Source: Desulfobacterales bacterium (lineage in GTDB: Bacteria > Desulfobacterota > Desulfobacteria > Desulfobacterales > JAFDCJ01). From it: DNA of 37,759 nucleotides. The notes below the pieces were generated by a model. The model saw only the letters and a list, made by a program, of their open reading frames with translations, was not told where the DNA came from and made no database searches. Both the position numbers and the translations under genes were made by a program. The DNA is taken from positions 3,032,105 through 3,069,863 of the forward strand of contig CP070771.1 of NCBI GenBank assembly GCA_020345785.1. The letters run 5' to 3'. Shown here piece after piece: positions 1 through 7,718 of this stretch. Within the stretch, counting starts at the first letter, position 1. Every line of letters starts with the position of its first letter.

Positions 1-132
1 CGGCGGACCAAATTGGAAACTTAATTGTGCCCCTTTTAATTTCCGGATGGGCACTAATTATCACGCTGTGTATAGTACCTGAATCTTGCATGAAAGCCAA
101 TGAGACGTTGAAATAATAAGGAGCCAATCACT

Positions 133-831
133 TTGCTGACTTTGGAAAATCTTTCCACATTTTACGGCAATTTTGAGGCCATAAAGGATATTTCCATGTC
201 CATTGAGCACGGGGAACTGGTAGCGGTCATCGGCGCCAACGGGGCCGGGAAAACCACCCTGATGCGCACCATCTGCGGTCTGCACCGGTCGAAGAAAGGG
301 ACGATCACATTCAGTCGCAAAAATATCACCAACCTGGGTCCGGTTGACCGCGTCAAAGCGGGAATCGTTTACTGCCCTGAGGGCCGCAAGCTGTTTGCAG
401 AAATGAAGGTTTTGGAAAACCTGGAAATGGGGGCCTATACCTGCCTCGATGACTTCGAAAAAAATCTCGACAAAGTTCTCTCCCTCTTTCCGGTTTTAAA
501 AGACAGGAAAAACCAGTTGGCCGGATCCTTGAGCGGCGGCGAGCAGCAGATGCTCGCCATCGGGCGTTCATTGATGGGCAATCCGAAACTCATTTTATTT
601 GATGAACCATCAACCGGACTGGCGCCGCTTATTGCCGAAGAATTAATGCAGGTCATCAAACAACTCAATGATGAGGGCAAAACCGTTGTTTTGGTTGAGC
701 AAAATGTCCATCTGGCTCTGGAAATCTCCCAGCGGGGGTATATTATTGAAAACGGTAAAATTGTTTTGGAAGGAGACGCCCACGCCCTCAAAGAGAATGA
801 GGAGGTAAAGCGGGCGTATCTGGGCGGGTAA
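133..831 (+). CDS. livF: Branched-chain amino-acid ABC transporter ATPase (LivF-like)
   Basis: This is a cytoplasmic ATP-binding subunit of a HAAT-family ABC importer. Visible motifs are Walker A GANGAGKTT (about residues 34-42), the signature SLSGGEQQ (about 134-141), Walker B LILFDEPSTGLAP (about 153-165) and the switch histidine near VLVEQNVH. The length of 232 aa and the end KRAYLGG are typical of LivF. The start is TTG at 133, supported by AAGGAG at 118-123 with 9 nt spacing. A periplasmic binding protein of the same system follows. LivG, LivH and LivM are not visible and probably lie to the left. Family membership is clear from sequence. The substrate (branched-chain amino acid, amide or another small carboxylate) is inferred only. 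Confidence 0.93.
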   Translation: MLTLENLSTFYGNFEAIKDISMSIEHGELVAVIGANGAGKTTLMRTICGLHRSKKGTITFSRKNITNLGPVDRVKAGIVYCPEGRKLFAEMKVLENLEMGAYTCLDDFEKNLDKVLSLFPVLKDRKNQLAGSLSGGEQQMLAIGRSLMGNPKLILFDEPSTGLAPLIAEELMQVIKQLNDEGKTVVLVEQNVHLALEISQRGYIIENGKIVLEGDAHALKENEEVKRAYLGG

Positions 832-930
832 TTGTAGAGGAGGCCGTAACGAAGTACATAGTTTCATAATTACAGTGACGTATAGTCAATAAATGTCCTA
901 AATAAATTTTGAGTTCACCACAGATGGAAA

Positions 931-1044
931 TTTCACCGCAGAGCCGCAGAGGGCGCTGAGAAAACTATCCTTTTTATTTGCCGTCCTCTCAACGGCAAAT
1001 AAAAAAAAATCGCCCTCTGCGTACCTCGCGCCTCTGCGGTGAAA
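931..1044. repeat. Long nested inverted repeat in the livF-SBP intergenic gap
   Basis: The 353-base gap between the ATPase and the binding-protein gene holds no gene. It does hold a nested hairpin. The outer arms begin TTTCACCGCAGAG and end GCAGAGGGCG (931-955) and pair with 1011-1043 around a 9-nt bulge. The inner arms are a perfect 14-bp pair, TTTTTATTTGCCGT (971-984) with 992-1005, around a 7-nt loop. It resembles CACCGCAGAG-type intergenic repeats seen in many environmental bacteria. It could act as a transcript-stabilising or terminating structure. No function can be read directly. Confidence 0.75.
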
Positions 1045-1190
1045 AAATATTAATACTAACACGTTAAGAATTGTTTCCGATTTTAAGCTGCCGTTTGTGT
1101 CTATTGATTTAGGCTCGGCTTTGTAGCTGGATATATTCATAGTGCTTAACAATTCCAATTTGATAAACCATTAATCAAGGAGGTGTGATG

Positions 1191-2387
1191 ATGAAAAAAA
1201 CAAATCGCATGATAATCGCTGCACTGGGCGTCGCACTGCTTCTGGCGCCGTGCATCTCCCTGGCAGATATGCCGAAATCCGTTAAAATTGCCATTGCGCA
1301 ACCATTCACCGGCTTCCTGGCGCTCAATGGAAAGGAAGTCATGGAAGGCGCGCAGCTGGCCGAAGCGTTGGTGAACAAAGACGGCGGCATCAAGGGCACC
1401 ACCAAGATTGAGTTGATCGAGGGCGACACGCGCTGCAATCCGACGGATGCCGTCAATACAACCCAGCGATTGATCAATCAGGGAATCGATTTTTACGTCG
1501 GCAATTACTGCAGTTCGGCCTCCTTGGCGACCATGCCGATCCTGGAAGCCGAGGGAATTCCGCAAATTGTTCTATCCTATGCACCCAGCATCACCGCCGA
1601 AGCGCGGACCCCCAACTCGGTGAGGATTGGACCTTCAGCACCCCTGGAAATGGCCCCGCTGGCTAAATATGCGATTCAGGTCAACGGAGACAAGTCGTTT
1701 GCAGCCGTTGGATTGAATAATGATTTTGGCCGTGCCATGACCGAGGAGTTCTCTAAAACAGCAGCCAAGTTAGGCGGCAAGGTGCTGGACTTTCAATACT
1801 TTAAGTTCGGCGACGACTTTTCCACCTACCTGACGAAAGTAAAAAATATGAATCCGGATGCTGTTATGGTAATTGCCATGGGAAACGACACGATCAGCTT
1901 CACCAAGAGCTATTACGAACTGGGGCTGAAAATGAACATCTACACCGGCGACAACTTTGCGGACACCCAATACGTGGAAAAGCAGACACCGAAACCTCAA
2001 AATCTTTATTATCCGTACATCTACCAGGATGCTTCTCCCAAAGCCGCCGAAGTGCCCGACCGCGACCCCTGGGTTTTGAAATTTGTCGACGAGTTTAAAA
2101 AGAAATACGGCAAAGAACCGACCCGTAACAATGCCTGGGGATATGCATGTGTCATGGTTTTTCAGCAGGCTGTCGCCAGCACGGGTACCACCGACAGGGC
2201 CAAGATATCAGAATACCTGCATTCCGGGGCGGAATTTGAGACTCCCTTCGGCAAGTTCGGATTCCAATGGTGCGGACAGTCGGTAAACAAGGCTGGAATC
2301 GGGAAGTTTAAAGGGGACGCAAAGTACTATTTGAAACCGATGGACTGGGGCGATGACGTCATCGGAGATCTCTGCCCACCGAAATAA
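1191..2387 (+). CDS. Periplasmic substrate-binding protein of HAAT ABC transporter (LivK-like)
   Basis: This is a type I periplasmic binding protein (Peripla_BP_6) that delivers substrate to the Liv-type ABC importer. It has a signal peptide with a Lys-rich N-region (MKKTNR), a hydrophobic core and likely cleavage after ISLA (about residue 24). The mature protein begins DMPKSVKIAIAQPFTGFLAL and contains family features such as the early NGKEVMEGAQLA segment, GNYCSSASLATMPI and VRIGPSAPLEMAP. I chose the ATG at 1191 because AAGGAGG (1177-1183) sits 7 nt upstream. GTG 1185 and ATG 1188 are also in frame but too close to it. Length is about 398 aa, usual for the family. Substrate is unknown. Confidence 0.9.
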   Translation: MKKTNRMIIAALGVALLLAPCISLADMPKSVKIAIAQPFTGFLALNGKEVMEGAQLAEALVNKDGGIKGTTKIELIEGDTRCNPTDAVNTTQRLINQGIDFYVGNYCSSASLATMPILEAEGIPQIVLSYAPSITAEARTPNSVRIGPSAPLEMAPLAKYAIQVNGDKSFAAVGLNNDFGRAMTEEFSKTAAKLGGKVLDFQYFKFGDDFSTYLTKVKNMNPDAVMVIAMGNDTISFTKSYYELGLKMNIYTGDNFADTQYVEKQTPKPQNLYYPYIYQDASPKAAEVPDRDPWVLKFVDEFKKKYGKEPTRNNAWGYACVMVFQQAVASTGTTDRAKISEYLHSGAEFETPFGKFGFQWCGQSVNKAGIGKFKGDAKYYLKPMDWGDDVIGDLCPPK

Positions 2388-2400
2388 TTAACAGCAAAGA

Positions 2401-2482
2401 ATCACGAAAGCACGAAAGGACGAAAACGCGAAAAAGAAATAGGATAAATTTCATGTTTTCTAAGTTTCGTGTTTTCGTGGTG
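2401..2482. repeat. Imperfect inverted repeat with CACGAAA units
   Basis: Downstream of the binding-protein gene, a left arm with iterated CACGAAAGCACGAAAGGACG (2403-2422) can pair imperfectly with TTTCGTGTTTTCGTGGTG (2465-2482). The segment is A-rich and repetitive and belongs to a common class of degenerate intergenic palindromes. It may serve as a transcription end. A T-run typical of a Rho-independent terminator is not evident. Confidence 0.55.
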
Positions 2483-2505
2483 AAGTCCTTCTTCAAAAAG
2501 TACCG

Positions 2506-2916
2506 ATGACCGAAATTCAAGATTCAAAACAGCTTGAAGCGGCAAAGCTGGTAAAGAATTTTTTAAGGGCGATGGAAAATCGCGATTTAGCGGCTGCCGC
2601 CGACATGATGGCCGAAGACGCAAAAATCGTTTTTCCCGGCGGCAAGGTATTTAATAACCAGGAAGAAATGGTCACCGATGCCCGCGGCCGCTATCAGTGG
2701 ATAAAAAAAGCGTTCGAGCAAATCGATACCGCGGCGCTGCCGCAGGGCGGCATCGCCGTGTATATTAAGGGTACCTTGTACGGCCTCAATAATTTTGGCG
2801 TCAAATTTGCGGGCGTTCGTTATATCGATCGCTTTGTCGTTAAAGATGGTCTGATTGTTTCACAGGAAGTATGGAACGACCTTGCCGAATCCGGGGTATT
2901 GACGTTAACGTCATGA
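2506..2916 (+). CDS. SnoaL/NTF2-like small protein
   Basis: This 136-aa soluble protein has the start pattern of an NTF2/SnoaL-like alpha+beta barrel: an N-terminal helix VKNFLRAMENRDLAAAADMMAEDAKIVFPGG followed by beta-rich segments GGIAVYIKGTLYG and VRYIDRFVVKDGLIVSQEVWNDLAE. Such folds act as polyketide-cyclase-like isomerases, small dehydratases or ligand-binding domains, so no reaction can be assigned. The start is ATG 2506 with no convincing Shine-Dalgarno sequence. The stop at 2914-2916 directly abuts a degenerate repeat. It may be an accessory to the neighbouring acyl-CoA module. Confidence 0.75.
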   Translation: MTEIQDSKQLEAAKLVKNFLRAMENRDLAAAADMMAEDAKIVFPGGKVFNNQEEMVTDARGRYQWIKKAFEQIDTAALPQGGIAVYIKGTLYGLNNFGVKFAGVRYIDRFVVKDGLIVSQEVWNDLAESGVLTLTS

Positions 2917-3228
2917 CTATTAATTACTCCGAATTGAAAAATGCCGAAGACAGGTTTGCTAAAACATATCTATTCTTTTAAAACCTAATGAAAATGCGCA
3001 GCATTAAATAATTAATCCGCGGGCGCTCTGATCTATACATAACGAAATAAATCATTGTACATACATACACAGCGTTCTTTCTATTTGGCCCGCTACGGTA
3101 GGTTATAGACCAACTTAAAAAAGCCGAATACTGCATCAATTATGACGCTGTGTATAACAACTTTAATCATATTTAAACCAACATCTTGCAGGCCTGAGAA
3201 AGATAATTTTCAGGGCGGATGAATTAGG
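2917..3228 (+). repeat. Composite copy (A) of the ~110-bp interspersed palindromic repeat
   Basis: This 323-base gap has no gene. It starts, immediately after the stop at 2916, with a degenerate reverse-oriented right end (CTATTAATTACTCCG, then TTGAAAAATG). A forward left end begins at 2994 (ATGCGCAGCAT, then TAATTAATCCGC) and a right end CAGGGCGGATGAATTAGG closes it at 3211-3228. The body is longer (about 235 bp) than in other copies, so it may be two fused or nested elements. The right end lies just before the start of the next gene and contributes its AGGA ribosome-binding stretch. Confidence 0.65.
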
Positions 3229-3239
3229 ATCGATTGAAT

Positions 3240-4160
3240 ATGATCAACTATCCGAAGGAAGTCGTTATAGAAGAACAGGGCCTGCGTGACGGCTTGCAGA
3301 GCGAAAAAGCCCTTGTTCCGAAAGAAAAAAAGCTGGAGTTAATCCATGCGGTCGTCGATGCCGGCGTAAAACGGGTTCAGGTAACCTCTTTTGTCCATCC
3401 CAAACTGATCCCCCAGATGGCGGATGCCGAAGACGTTTGCCAAGGATTGAAACACACAAAGGATGTCATTTTCAGTGGATTGGTCTTGAACACAAAGGGC
3501 ATTGAAAGGGCCGCCAATGCCGGCCTGAAGCATGTGGCGGCTTCAATTTCCGCCAGCGACACCCACAGCCGCAAGAATGCCAATGCGTCTCTTGCGGAAG
3601 CCAGAAAAAGATTTGCCGAAATGGTCAAAATAGGCAAACAACACCATCTAACCATCCGCGGGGGGCTGCAGTGTGTGTTTGGCTGTCGTTTTGAGGGCAA
3701 AATAGATCCCGCGCTCGTCTTTGATCTTATCAAAGAACAGCTGGATCTGGGCATCGATGAGGTTGCACTGGCCGACTCCACCGGTATGGCCAATCCGCAT
3801 TCCATCCAGGAAATTTCTGCTAAGGTTATCGAATTAGCCGACGGTATGCCTGTTTTTTTGCACCTGCATGATACGGAGGGCAAAGGTCTGGCCAATGCAC
3901 TGGCCGCCCTTCAGGTGGGCGTTGCTCATTTTGACACCGCTTTCGGGGGCATGGGCGGTTGCCCCTTTATCAAAGGTGCTTCAGGCAACATCTCCACTGA
4001 AGATCTGGTGTTTATGCTCGGACAAATGGGAATAGAATGCGGCATTGACATCGACAAAATTTCCGCCATTAGCCGGTCGCTGGAAGATTTTTTTGTCAAA
4101 CAGTTTTCAGGCAAAATGCACCGGGTGCTGGCAAGGGACGATATACAGATTGTTCGCTGA
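3240..4160 (+). CDS. HMG-CoA lyase-family acyl-CoA lyase
   Basis: This is a TIM-barrel aldolase of the HMGL-like (DRE-TIM) family, which cleaves 3-hydroxy-3-methylglutaryl-CoA or a similar 3-hydroxyacyl-CoA to acetyl-CoA plus an oxo-acid. The catalytic set is visible: EEQGLRDGLQ (Arg16, Asp17), the metal-binding HLHDT motif (His208, His210, Asp211) and the Cys-loop GGMGGCPFIKGASGN (Cys241). A longer C-terminal synthase domain is absent, so it is lyase-type. At about 306 aa it matches mvaB-type lyases. I prefer ATG 3240; TTG 3234 is only 4 nt from the AGGA sequence. The gene is followed by an aconitase-type pair and a CoA-transferase, so a catabolic substrate such as an HMG- or citramalyl-CoA-like thioester is likely. 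Exact specificity is inferred. Confidence 0.9.
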   Translation: MINYPKEVVIEEQGLRDGLQSEKALVPKEKKLELIHAVVDAGVKRVQVTSFVHPKLIPQMADAEDVCQGLKHTKDVIFSGLVLNTKGIERAANAGLKHVAASISASDTHSRKNANASLAEARKRFAEMVKIGKQHHLTIRGGLQCVFGCRFEGKIDPALVFDLIKEQLDLGIDEVALADSTGMANPHSIQEISAKVIELADGMPVFLHLHDTEGKGLANALAALQVGVAHFDTAFGGMGGCPFIKGASGNISTEDLVFMLGQMGIECGIDIDKISAISRSLEDFFVKQFSGKMHRVLARDDIQIVR

Positions 4161-4209
4161 AGATCGATTGTAAAATTTTCTAAAAGAACAGAGCGGCAGG
4201 ATTGATAAA

Positions 4210-5442
4210 ATGGGTCAAACCATTGTTGAAAAAATAATATCAGCGCATGCCGGCAAAAAAGTCTACCAGGACGAAATCGTTATCGTTCCGGTCGACGGTG
4301 CGATGGCTTCTGATACGACAGGTCCTCTCACCATCAAGGCCTTCCGGGAGATGGGAGGCAAAAAGGTATGGCAACCGGACAGATGTTTTCTGGTCATCGA
4401 TCATGCCGCTCCGGCGCCGAATGAGAGAATCTCCAACCTGCACGTCATGATGCGTGAATTTGCCGGGGAACAGGATTGCGTTCTTTTTGAGGCCGGCGTC
4501 GGGATATGCCATCAGCTGATGATAGAAAAGCACATTGTGCGGCACGGACAAATCTTTATTGGTGCCGATTCGCATTCAACGGCCTATGGGGCTGTCGGGG
4601 CGCTCGGAACAGGTGTCGGGTCCACCGATCTGGCGGCGGTGTTGCTAACCGGAAAAATCTGGTTGAAAGTCCCCCGCAGTATCAAAATCGAACTGACAGG
4701 AAAAATACCGCCGGGCATTCAGAGCAAGGATTTGATTCTCAATGTCATCGCAAAGACAGGGATTGCCGGTGCCACCTATCAGTCCATGGAGTTTGCCGGT
4801 GACGCCGTATCTGAATTGTCTCTTTCCAGCAGAATTACCGTGGCCAATATGATGATTGAGGCTGGTGCCAAAACCGGTTTTGTTCATCCCAACGGACTGA
4901 CACTGCCCTATTCATTTTCTCCGATTTTTCCGGATTCCGATGCGATCTATCAGCAAACGATAAGCATTGACGCATCCCAAATGCAGCCGATGATCAGCCA
5001 GCCCCATGCGCCGGATAACGTGGTACCGGTCGACCGGGTGGTCGGCCAAAAGATTGATTACGCCTTTATCGGCACCTGTGTAAACGGCCGACTGGAGGAT
5101 CTGCAAATTGCGGCCAAAATTTTAGCAGGCGTTAAGGTGCACCCGAAAGTCCGGCTGGTAATCGGCCCCGCATCCAGGCAGGTCTTCCTGGATGCTGTCA
5201 AAGACGGTACGGCGGCCATCCTTACTGAAGCGGGCGCGACATTTATCCCGCCCGGCTGCGGGCCCTGTGTCGGAACCCACAGCGGCGTACCCGGAAACGG
5301 CGAAACAGTGGTCTCAGCCGGCAATCGTAACTTCAAGGGCCGAATGGGCAATCCGAATGCATTTATATTTCTGGCATCGCCGGCGACAGTCGCTGCTTCC
5401 GCCAGAGAAGGAAAAATCACCAATCCGCTCAAATACCTTTAA
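4210..5442 (+). CDS. Aconitase-superfamily hydro-lyase large subunit (LeuC type 2-like)
   Basis: This is the [4Fe-4S] catalytic subunit of an isopropylmalate isomerase / homoaconitase / dimethylmaleate hydratase-type enzyme. The three cluster cysteines are in place: Cys290 in GTCVNG, and Cys350 and Cys353 in PGCGPCVGTHSG. Other family segments are GADSHSTAYGAVGALGTGVGSTD and the terminal GRMGNPNAFIFLASPATVAASA. Length is 410 aa, as in the type 2 (heterodimeric) subfamily. Start ATG 4210 follows GGCAGGA. The small subunit follows 14 nt downstream. No leuA or leuB is nearby and the pair sits between an HMGL-type lyase and a CoA-transferase, so a catabolic hydration/dehydration of a C5-C7 dicarboxylate is more likely than leucine synthesis. 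That is inference. Confidence 0.9.
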   Translation: MGQTIVEKIISAHAGKKVYQDEIVIVPVDGAMASDTTGPLTIKAFREMGGKKVWQPDRCFLVIDHAAPAPNERISNLHVMMREFAGEQDCVLFEAGVGICHQLMIEKHIVRHGQIFIGADSHSTAYGAVGALGTGVGSTDLAAVLLTGKIWLKVPRSIKIELTGKIPPGIQSKDLILNVIAKTGIAGATYQSMEFAGDAVSELSLSSRITVANMMIEAGAKTGFVHPNGLTLPYSFSPIFPDSDAIYQQTISIDASQMQPMISQPHAPDNVVPVDRVVGQKIDYAFIGTCVNGRLEDLQIAAKILAGVKVHPKVRLVIGPASRQVFLDAVKDGTAAILTEAGATFIPPGCGPCVGTHSGVPGNGETVVSAGNRNFKGRMGNPNAFIFLASPATVAASAREGKITNPLKYL

Positions 5443-5456
5443 AAACTTGGAGTCCC

Positions 5457-5969
5457 ATGGAAAAATCAAAAATAACCGGCAAAGTTCATGTATTCGGTGA
5501 CGATATCAATACTGATGCGATCATTCCCGGCAAGTACACCAAAACACTTGACATTCAGACCTTTGCCGATCACGTGCTGGAAGACCTTGATCCGGAGTTT
5601 AAAAACATTGTGCAACCCGGAGACATTCTGGTTGCCGGCGATAACTTCGGCTGCGGTTCTTCGCGCGAACAGGCCGCCTTGGCGATCAAGGTAGCCGGCG
5701 TGTCGGCAGTAATTGCCAAATACTTCGCGCGTATATTTTTTAGAAATGCAATCAATATTGGTCTGCCGGTACTGGAGGTGGGTGAATTTGATATGGTTAC
5801 CGGCGACCAAATCAGCATAGATCTCGAAGCCGGCAAGGTTGAGAATCTGACCCGGGCCAAAACCTATACCGCGGCCAAGATGCCCCAGGTCATGATCGAC
5901 ATCCTCGCAGAGGGGGGGCTGGTTAATTATCTCAAAAAGCACGGTGATTACCTAATTAATCCGCCTTGA
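5457..5969 (+). CDS. Aconitase-superfamily small subunit (LeuD type 2-like)
   Basis: This is the swivel-domain partner of the preceding large subunit. The 170-aa protein shows DDINTDAIIPGKY, GDNFGCGSSREQA and the YFARIFFRNAINIGLP segment, all hallmarks of LeuD/HacB/DmdB subunits that close over the substrate and set specificity. ATG 5457 is preceded by TTGGAG at 5447-5452. The last codons (Leu-Ile-Asn-Pro-Pro-stop) lie inside the end of an interspersed repeat starting at 5951, so the C-terminus and the TGA stop are supplied by that repeat. The native tail may have been replaced. The subunit assignment is firm and the substrate is open. Confidence 0.9.
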   Translation: MEKSKITGKVHVFGDDINTDAIIPGKYTKTLDIQTFADHVLEDLDPEFKNIVQPGDILVAGDNFGCGSSREQAALAIKVAGVSAVIAKYFARIFFRNAINIGLPVLEVGEFDMVTGDQISIDLEAGKVENLTRAKTYTAAKMPQVMIDILAEGGLVNYLKKHGDYLINPP

Positions 5970-6061
5970 AAAATAGGATGTTCAGGACTGTGTAGTGTGA
6001 ATTTATGCTAAAGTTGTGCTTGAAAATGAGGCCTGCGGATTAATTAGTTTATGCTCCGCAT
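5951..6061 (-). repeat. ~110-bp interspersed palindromic repeat, copy B
   Basis: In reverse orientation this copy runs from ATGCGGAGCAT and CTAATTAATCCGC (plus-strand 6061 back to about 6034) to CAAGGCGGATTAATTAGG (plus-strand 5968 back to 5951). The ends contain inverted GCGGATTAATTAG / CTAATTAATCCGC blocks. It overlaps the final codons of the leuD-like gene. It forms part of a 356-base gap that otherwise holds only the hairpins at 6190-6262. Confidence 0.75.
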
Positions 6062-6189
6062 ATTTATGATTTTGCTCTTGATCGGATAACGGCTCAGTCA
6101 GCATGAAACGGTGTATGATTTAAAATTTTTAAAATTTATCGGACCTATATACAATATTAAGGGCAAGGAATTTTTCTATTTAATTTCAC

Positions 6190-6262
6190 CCCCACCCGGC
6201 CTCCCCCGTCAAGGGGGAGGAGTATAACTTCCCTCCCCTAGCGGGAGGGATTGAGGGAGTGG
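6190..6262. repeat. CCTCCCCC-type hairpins before the CoA-transferase gene
   Basis: A perfect stem CCTCCCCC (6200-6207) pairs with GGGGGAGG (6213-6220) around a GTCAA loop. A second small stem CCCTCCCCTAGCGGGAGGG follows. The outer flanks CACCCCCACCC and GGGAGTGGG can pair imperfectly. This looks like a dispersed hairpin repeat. The position before a gene, without a T-run, argues against a simple terminator. Confidence 0.6.
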
Positions 6263-6325
6263 GTAAATTGTCATCTACCTTACTTTTGAAGATAGGCCCG
6301 AAGTTCCAAAGAGGAGAACAAGACG

Positions 6326-7528
6326 ATGAGCAAGTCCTCCAAAAATTTGCCCTTGGAAGATATAAAAGTTCTGGCGTTCACGCATGCCGTGATGGGCCCG
6401 TCAGCCGGCCTTATTCTTGCCGACCTCGGTGCGGAAGTCATTCACATTGAACCGCCTGCCGGTGATATGACCCGCAGGCTCAAGGGCTTTGGGATTGGCT
6501 ACTTCTCTTTTTTCAACCGCAACAAAAAGTGCCTGGCTGTGGATCTGAAGGCTGCTGAGGGCAGGGAAATTATCATCAAGTTGGTAAAAGCAGCGGATGT
6601 CTTAATCGAAAATTTTGGCCCCGGTACGATGGATCGGCTGGGTTATGATTACGAGTCGTTATCCAAAATAAATCCTCGCCTGATTTATTGTTCTCTCAAA
6701 GGTTTTCTCCCGGGCCCCTATGAAAACCGGGTAGCCATGGATGAAGTCGTTCAAATGATGGGTGGCCTGGCTTTTATGACGGGTCCTCCGGGACAACCAT
6801 TGAGGGCCGGTACGTCAATCATAGATATCAGCGGAGGTATGTTTGGCGCTCTGGGGATCATTACAGCCCTTTACGATCGCGAAAGCACCGGCAAGGGAAC
6901 GTTTATAAAAAGTGCCTTGTTTGAAACTACGGCGTTTATCATGGGCCAGCACATGGCATATGCAGCGCTAACCGAGGGCCCGGTTCCACCCATGCCGGCC
7001 CGGGTAAGTGCCTGGTCCGTCTACCGCCTGTTTGAAACCAAAGACGGTGACCAGGTCTTCATCGGCATCATCAGTGAAAAACACTGGCAGCAGTTTTGTG
7101 AGGCATTCGATCGCATGGATTGGTTTGAAGACGTGCGCTTGAAAACCAACAACGACCGCATCGGTCAACGGGACTGGTTTCTGCCCGAAGTCGAAAAAAT
7201 GATCAAACGCTACACCAAGCAGGAAATCATCGATATCTGCGACAAAGCGGGGATATGCTTTGCCCCCATCGCCCGGCCGGAAGATTTGTTTGAGGACCCG
7301 CAATTGAACCAGGGGGCATTTGGACTTCTGGAGACGACATTTCCTTCCGGGGAGAAAACCAAAATGCCGCGGCTGCCGGTGCAGATTGGTTCATATGATT
7401 TCGCCAAGCGCAGTGACCCGCCGGCTGCCATCGGCGCTCACACCCGGGACGTGCTGGAGTCCATCGGGTATACTTCCGAGATAATCCGGGATTTGGCCGA
7501 CCGGAAGATAATTGCAGGAGTAGACTAG
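6326..7528 (+). CDS. Family III CoA-transferase (CaiB/BaiF)
   Basis: This 400-aa soluble enzyme of the formyl-CoA transferase / CaiB / BaiF family moves CoA between carboxylates through aspartyl-anhydride chemistry. Family landmarks are LEDIKVLAFTHAVMGPSAGLILADLGAEVIHIEPP at the N-terminus, NRNKKCLAVDLK, ADVLIENFGPGTMDRLG and the catalytic region around Asp139 (VAMDEVVQMMGGL) followed by RAGTSIIDISGGMFGALGIITAL. ATG 6326 is preceded by AGAGGAGA at 6309-6316. Placed after the HMGL-type and aconitase-type genes, it could activate the dicarboxylate that the lyase cleaves. Substrates in this family are not predictable from sequence. Confidence 0.92.
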   Translation: MSKSSKNLPLEDIKVLAFTHAVMGPSAGLILADLGAEVIHIEPPAGDMTRRLKGFGIGYFSFFNRNKKCLAVDLKAAEGREIIIKLVKAADVLIENFGPGTMDRLGYDYESLSKINPRLIYCSLKGFLPGPYENRVAMDEVVQMMGGLAFMTGPPGQPLRAGTSIIDISGGMFGALGIITALYDRESTGKGTFIKSALFETTAFIMGQHMAYAALTEGPVPPMPARVSAWSVYRLFETKDGDQVFIGIISEKHWQQFCEAFDRMDWFEDVRLKTNNDRIGQRDWFLPEVEKMIKRYTKQEIIDICDKAGICFAPIARPEDLFEDPQLNQGAFGLLETTFPSGEKTKMPRLPVQIGSYDFAKRSDPPAAIGAHTRDVLESIGYTSEIIRDLADRKIIAGVD

Positions 7529-7718
7529 TTTGCTCTATTTTCGCCTCAATATGTTGGGCTGTCTTGTCCCGTCGTAGCTCGATCCGTTGGGGCGCAGCTG
7601 AAAGCGAAGCCCAAAGAGCGGAGTCGGAAGCTGATGCCGGTACACAATTCTCAATTTTCGTTTCATTCGCTCCGGGAAAGCAACTTCTTATCTTTTTTAT
7701 CTTTCAAAGCGGGGCAAA
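7529..7718. repeat. Gene-free stretch with a 60-bp dispersed repeat (first copy, 7637-7696)
   Basis: Bases 7637-7696 align without gaps to 17048-17107 at 48 of 60 positions. The last 20 (AAAGCAACTTCTTATCTTTT) are identical. The copy ends about 20 bases before the recognisable remnant of an aconitase-X small-domain gene. The rest of this stretch (7529-7636) shows no convincing gene. Confidence 0.6.

Noticed and set aside
1..24. Possible 3' end of an upstream gene (reads RRTKLET then TAA)
   Set aside because: Seven residues are too few to tell a real LivG/LivM tail from chance, and the gene would lie outside the window.
2994..3228. Interspersed repeats as integron attC sites
   Set aside because: The ends lack the RYYYAAC / GTTRRRY core sites and no integrase or cassette array is present.
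4210..5969. Leucine biosynthesis function for the LeuC/LeuD-like pair
   Set aside because: No leuA, leuB or ilv gene is nearby and the flanking genes are acyl-CoA catabolic; kept as an open aconitase-family hydro-lyase.
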